This document shows positions 61,201 through 64,000 of a DNA stretch of 64,000 nt, piece by piece (the stretch's first letter is position 1; every line of letters starts with the position of its first letter). The stretch is from Yponomeuta sedellus (taxonomy: Eukaryota; Arthropoda; Insecta; Lepidoptera; Yponomeutidae), in contig OW203745.1 of the NCBI GenBank assembly GCA_934045075.1, positions 13,798,184 through 13,862,183 on the forward strand. Direction: 5' to 3'. Both the position numbers and the translations under genes were made by a program. The notes below the pieces were generated by a model. That model had not been told where the DNA came from and did no database searches. It saw only the letters and a list, made by a program, of their open reading frames with translations.

Positions 61201-63394
61201 CATTCAATCTTTCATTGATTCAGTCGTTCTTTCATTCATTCAGTCGTTCGTTCGTTCATTTTATTTTATTTATTGCATTCATTCATGTTCTATCTAACGC
61301 ACCTGACCCGGGAAATAGTGACGCGATCGTAAAGTGCGAAGCTTTGTTCTATCCAGGGCATGTAGATGTTCGTTTAGCGAGACACATTAACACCCGGTAT
61401 CTCTTACACCGAGCCCCAATTTGATCATTCATTTTTTCACTCATCCACTCCGTCATTCACTCATTCCTTCCTTAATTCTTATTCATTCATTCATTCATTC
61501 ATTCATTCATTAATTAATTCATTCATTCATTCATTCATTCATTCATTCATTCATTCATTCATTCATTCATTCATTCATTCATTCATTCATTCATTCATTC
61601 ATTCATTCATTCATTCATTCATTCATTCATTCATTCATTCATTCATTCATTCATTCATTCATTCATTCATTCATTCATTCATTCATTCATTCATTCATTC
61701 ATTCATTCATTCATTCATTCATTCATTCATTCATTCATTCATTCATTCATTCATTCATTCATTCATTCATTCATTCATTCATTCATTCATTCATTCATTC
61801 ATTCATTCATTCATTCATTCATTCATTCATTCATTCATTCATTCATTCATTCATTCATTCATTCATTCATTCATTCATTCATTCATTCATTCATTCTCTA
61901 TCTATCTCACCTGACCGCAGCACGTATTTGTGCGGCGTGACCCGGGAAATAGTAACGCGATCGTAGAGTGCGAAGCTTTGTTCTATCCAGGGCATGTAGC
62001 TAGCGATGTCCATGTAGCGAGATGGGGCGGAGCAGCCGGGACCCCTTACTCCGAGCCCCAACTGTGGACAGGAGTATTTACCGCACTTGATTGAATGACT
62101 AACCATGTTTATTTTATGTAGCCTAAATTTGGGTGTCCCACTACAAGACAAAGGCAGGGCGGTGGTAGAGGAGCGGTGTAGAACGCCGGCCTCTCAATCG
62201 GGAGGTCGTGGGTTCAAACCCCGGAATGTACCAATGACTTTGTTTTCTAAAGTTATGTACATTTGTGAAATTATAGTAGGAATACCACTCGCCGACGGTG
62301 AAGGAAAACATCGTAAGGAAACCCTAGTGTCTGAAGTGTTAACTAACGTACCTCAGCGCTGGCTACGTACAATGGCCCAACTATGAGGCCAAGTGCGGAA
62401 ATCTCAGGTCTAACTACAAGACAAAGGCTTCCCCCCTTTTAGGCCACGATTTTCGGTAAATTACCACCCTGACCACACCGGCAAGCTATTGTCGAGATCA
62501 TCCCGCCATCGTCTTCTCGGCCGCCCCTGTTTGCGATACGCGTGTGACACCCGTTGAACGTGTTTTCTTCTTCTTCTATAATTCTATATTTATAAACGGG
62601 TATTAACCCGAACAGAGATACAGGCAAACGCAAACGGGGTGGTAACAGAGTGCTTAGTGCGAGTTTGACAGATCCAATCGAATAACTACTACCGCGTTAA
62701 TCGAGCATTGAGTAGTGAGTATGAGTAAGTAAACCGTTCGAACTGGCAAAACGCTGTCACAGTACAACTCGCACTCGCGTTTATTCGTGTTTTGGCTGGT
62801 AAACGTGTTCACTTCTCAACGTAAACCATTACAACTCGCACTCAGCAATTTTAATTTCTATACTTGTCGCTAGGTGGCGCTTCCTCGATGCCATAGAAAT
62901 ATGAGTTTACGTTAACGCGATCGAGTAGTTAAAAAACTCGCACTAAGCACTCTGAGTGCTTAGTGCGAGTTTGACAGATCCAATCGAATAACTTTACTAC
63001 CGCGTTAATCGAGCATTGAGTATGAGTAAGTTAACCGTTCGAACTGGCAAAACGCTGTCACAGTAAAACTGCTACTTGGGTTTATTCGTGTTTTGGCTGG
63101 TAAACGTGTTCACTTCTCAACGTAAACCATTACAACTCGCACTCAGCATTTTTAACTTCCATGCTTGTCGCTAGGTGGCGCTTCCTCGATGCCATAGAAA
63201 TATGAGTTCACGTTAACGCGATCGAGTAGTTAAAAAACTCGCACTAAGCACTCTGAATACGGACTCACCAGCTGCCACCGACCCCAGACGTCCCTAGTGA
63301 CGAGCGCGCCGCTAGTCTCCCACAGACAGTAGCTTTTGTGCTGCAGAGAAATGGCGCAGGCCACGTGAGGGGGACGCATGGATCGCGCGTAGAG
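54968..63394 (-). CDS. S1 (chymotrypsin-fold) serine protease homologue with long C-terminal extension, 3' eight exons
   Basis: Exons on the minus strand: 63394-63269, 62061-61911, 60879-60755, 59861-59732, 58096-57931, 56948-56794, 56378-56224, 55210-54968. All have AG/GT borders and phases agree, giving 1251 nt (416 residues) to the TAG at 54968-54970. The first two exons read YCLWETSGALVTRD, GRWQL|LGLGVRGPGCSAPSRY and MDIASYMPWIEQSF, matching the C-terminal third of an S1 domain. Aligned to CxGDSGGPLV, the segment CLWETSGALV has Thr at the catalytic Ser and Glu for Asp194, so it is probably a non-catalytic homologue. Past the usual end come about 300 unrecognised residues (FGDCVPEEMKRILYRDR, CPKAKSGGCYEFKG, LIYGKSCVFEMVAYG), a PPPP/TTTT linker and an ~80-residue Thr/Lys/Arg tail with no acidic residues. 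His57 and Asp102 lie outside the window. Confidence 0.75.
55264..55375 (+). mobile_element. RTE LINE tail with fold-back palindrome
   Basis: GCTGAAGACAGGGCGCTATG and GGCGCTCATTAGG, then AGGCTATATTAGTCCACTGCT, ATGTCT and the exact reverse complement, ending in AATATAGCCTGAAGAGAGAA. The 21-bp arms are perfect. Confidence 0.85.
55548..55800 (-). repeat. Repeat family A2 copy
   Basis: A diverged subfamily of A: ATCAACCCATTATGTCCCCA, CAGGCCTCTTCCCTGAGGAA, GGCCAAGCCCGGATTGGTGG and CGTGCCTTGCGAAACACGGA. The second copy is at 57520-57727. Confidence 0.7.
55854..56223 (+). repeat. Repeat family A copy abutting an S1-like exon
   Basis: Complete copy from AAGCGCTCGTGGCCTAGGGG to AAGGGTTGATAACGAATCGA. 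Its last bases supply the GT of the splice donor of exon 56224-56378. Confidence 0.85.
56550..56572. repeat. (GT)n microsatellite
   Basis: About 11 GT units, directly before a family C SINE; a second GT run is at 56753-56772. Confidence 0.9.
56574..56735 (+). mobile_element. tRNA-headed SINE (family C)
   Basis: Head GACCTCTGTGGCGCAGCGGT...AGGTCCCGGGTTCGAACCCC is a good tRNA-like shape with A and B boxes. Then an A run and TTGGATATTTACATGTTTG, GTCGCTGTTTCTGGTTCACA. It lies in an intron of the S1-like gene. Confidence 0.78.
57171..57433 (+). mobile_element. SINE-like element with RTE LINE tail (family F), complete
   Basis: GCTGTGTGGTGTCGGCCTAG, CGGGTGTCGTAAAAGGCGAC, ATTATGGGCATTACCCCCAA, GCGCTATGGCGCTCATTAGG and GCCTGAAGAAGAAGAAC. 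Best copy of the family here. Confidence 0.75.
57520..57727 (-). repeat. Repeat family A2 copy
   Basis: ATCAACCCATTATGTCCCCA to CGTGCCTTGCGAAACAC; joins a CR1-like LINE end. Confidence 0.7.
57725..57897 (+). pseudogene. CR1-like LINE ORF2 C-terminal end
   Basis: Reads RTAKLWNTLPSSVFPDTYNL and GVFKSRVNRHLTG, the conserved LWNxLPxxVF...FKxRVxxHL ending of CR1/Jockey-type LINE proteins. No preceding RT. Confidence 0.78.
58288..58405 (-). mobile_element. RTE LINE 3' end
   Basis: Reversed: GACGCCCTCCGACTACGTGG, GAAGATCTGCGAATAACTGC, GAAGACAGGGCGCTATGAGA, then GGGCTATGTCCAGCAGTGGA. A small deletion removes part of the RSLGEG codons. Confidence 0.7.
58808..59162 (+). repeat. Repeat family A copy
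   Basis: GAAGCGTTCGTGGCCTAGGCG to GGGGAAATACAAGGTTTGAT, near full length. Confidence 0.8.
59297..59440 (+). mobile_element. SINE family E second-half fragment
   Basis: GGGCAAGCCTACACCATCTA, CTAGTGTGAGTGAAGATACC and TGTATAAATCATCTCATTAA. Confidence 0.7.
59441..59731. other. S1-like intron, nothing recognised
   Basis: No gene or element; TTGGTGGTTAATGCACAGCAGTCAGGTT-like text near 58750 recurs at about 59681-59710. Confidence 0.4.
60200..60490 (+). mobile_element. Probable solo LTR
   Basis: 291 bp starting TGTGGCGGCATCG and ending CATCTCTACA (TG...CA), flanked by GGCA on both sides (60196-60199 and 60491-60494). Contains AATAAA (60427-60432) about 60 bp from the end, as LTRs do. No internal retroelement sequence adjoins it. 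Confidence 0.7.
60495..60610 (+). repeat. Repeat family J copy
   Basis: CACTAGTAGTCAGAACAAAG, CGTGACGTCACGCGGTGTGA and CAGTCAAAATGGCCGAAAGC. Confidence 0.65.
60895..61032 (-). repeat. Repeat family A fragment
   Basis: GGCCCACTGCTGGGGCAAGG to AAGACAGCGGCGGGCCTTAC; only the 3' end of the family. Confidence 0.75.
61287..61425 (-). pseudogene. Decayed duplicate of an S1-like exon
   Basis: Copy of exon 61911-62061. It keeps TTGGGGCTCGG at the exon start and the block coding YMPWIEQSFALYDRVTISRV, followed by a possible donor, but has an in-frame stop, a frameshift and a deletion near the 3' end. An ATTC array of ~410 bp lies between it and the real exon. Confidence 0.85.
61479..61896. repeat. Long (ATTC)n microsatellite
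   Basis: About 100 ATTC units, with one TAATTAATTC interruption near 61510. The pattern continues upstream as scattered CATTCA units (61165-61270). Lies in an S1-like intron and ends about 12 bp from the splice donor of exon 61911-62061. Confidence 0.98.
62158..62380 (+). mobile_element. tRNA-headed SINE (family E)
   Basis: Head GGCGGTGGTAGAGGAGCGGT...GTCGTGGGTTCAAACCCCGG, then TACCAATGACTTTGTTTTCT and GTGAAGGAAAACATCGTAAG. Confidence 0.78.
62381..62646. other. S1-like intron, nothing recognised
   Basis: No gene or element apart from a TTCTTCTTCT run near 62565. Confidence 0.4.
62647..63254. mobile_element. Tandem dimer of a ~300-bp MITE
   Basis: Units 62647-62953 and 62954-63254 are near-identical direct repeats. 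Each begins AGAGTGCTTAGTGCGAGTTT (the first A of unit 2 is shared) and ends AAACTCGCACTAAGCACTCT, its exact inverse. The dimer ends 12 nt from the splice donor of exon 63269-63394. Confidence 0.9.
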
Positions 63395-63486
63395 CTGCGA
63401 AAGGAAAAACTAATCCATCAAATCGTGAATTTTGAAGAGATTGAGGTGTATTTCGCTTGGAGGGATTGTTGCTATATTCAATTAAA

Positions 63487-63725
63487 ATGCTCTTCCGTGC
63501 TTCGCAAGGCACGTTAAGCCGTGGGAGCCGGCTGTCATGTAATGGCAGTCGCTAAGCCATGTCAGAGGGCTTATGGGCGGCCTGATAACTTCTGACAGTA
63601 AGGCCCGCCACTGTCTTACAAACCTCCACCAACCCGGACTTGGCCCCCGTGGTGGAATATGGCCTAACCTTCCTGCAATGCAGGAAGAGACCCGTGCCCT
63701 AGCAGTGGGGACATACAGGGTTGCA
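63487..63725 (+). repeat. Repeat family A copy, 5' truncated
   Basis: CTTCCGTGCTTCGCAAGGCA to GGGGACATACAGGGTTG. Confidence 0.8.
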
Positions 63726-63764
63726 ATAGCATCGCAATTAAAATGATCATTAGACTCACTTTAA

Positions 63765-64000
63765 CTCAAGTGATGCTCGTGACCTAGGCGAACCGATTGA
63801 TTGGAATCAATCACTTGAGTCAAGCAACAACAGGCGGGGTCAGGTGCAGGATGGGTGACCGTCCCGTGACTACCGCTAGCGGCATTTTTTCAGAGCGTTT
63901 GCTCCGCCAGGCACGGCCGTTGTCGCCGGCTGTCATGTAAAAGCAGTCGGTAAGCCATGTGAGAGGCCTTATGGGCGGCTTGATAACTTCTGACAGTAAG
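63765..64000 (+). repeat. Repeat family A copy, cut by window end
   Basis: GTGATGCTCGTGACCTAGGCG onward; runs off the right edge. Confidence 0.8.

Overview
The window is eukaryotic, intron-rich and crowded with repeats. It is almost certainly from a moth or butterfly (Lepidoptera). The evidence is tandem Lep1-type Helitrons (TC...CTAG, inserted between A and T), tRNA-headed SINEs, RTE-type LINE tails, mariner and foldback elements, and insect-type genes: an acid lipase, an ecdysteroid-kinase-like protein and an insect-style cubilin. I see no bacterial operon, CRISPR array, rRNA or convincing functional tRNA gene. The species cannot be told.

Layout. (1) 156-8682, plus strand: the last six exons of a secreted lysosomal-acid-lipase-like gene; its 5' end lies left of the window. 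(2) 8683-16300: intergenic, holding a truncated Ty3/Gypsy (errantivirus-like) element on the minus strand, a broken mariner, a long CATA microsatellite and several interspersed repeats. (3) 16804-51182, plus strand: a CHK/EcKinase-like gene of eight coding exons. I joined them by splice phase into 1260 nt, or 419 residues, the normal length for this family. Its first intron is 20.6 kb and contains, on the minus strand, (4) a complete intronless cubilin gene (24481-35724, 3747 residues, 8 EGF and 27 CUB domains). (5) 54968-63394, minus strand: the last eight exons of a chymotrypsin-fold (S1) protein whose catalytic serine position is Thr. A ~300-residue C-terminal extension of unknown type follows, ending in a Thr/Lys/Arg-rich tail; its 5' end lies right of the window. 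Genes 3 and 5 converge.

Functionally, the lipase, the CHK kinase-like enzyme and cubilin (an endocytic receptor of nephrocytes and other absorptive cells) do not form an obvious pathway. Their arrangement looks positional, with cubilin being a nested gene.

The most unusual features are rearrangements that capture coding exons. The CHK catalytic-loop exon and its splice acceptor are repeated five times as a 165-171 bp minisatellite. The 3' end of CHK exon 2 is duplicated as an in-frame 63-nt exon-like unit. An S1 exon has a decayed copy across a ~410 bp ATTC array. A perfect double palindrome with two TAGG loops interrupts the retroelement, and looks like a template-switch or fold-back scar. 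Several foldback elements and MITEs with clear ends (two with clear target-site duplications), one probable solo LTR and nested SINEs are also described. All coordinates and exon joins come from reading the sequence; no alignment or database search was run.
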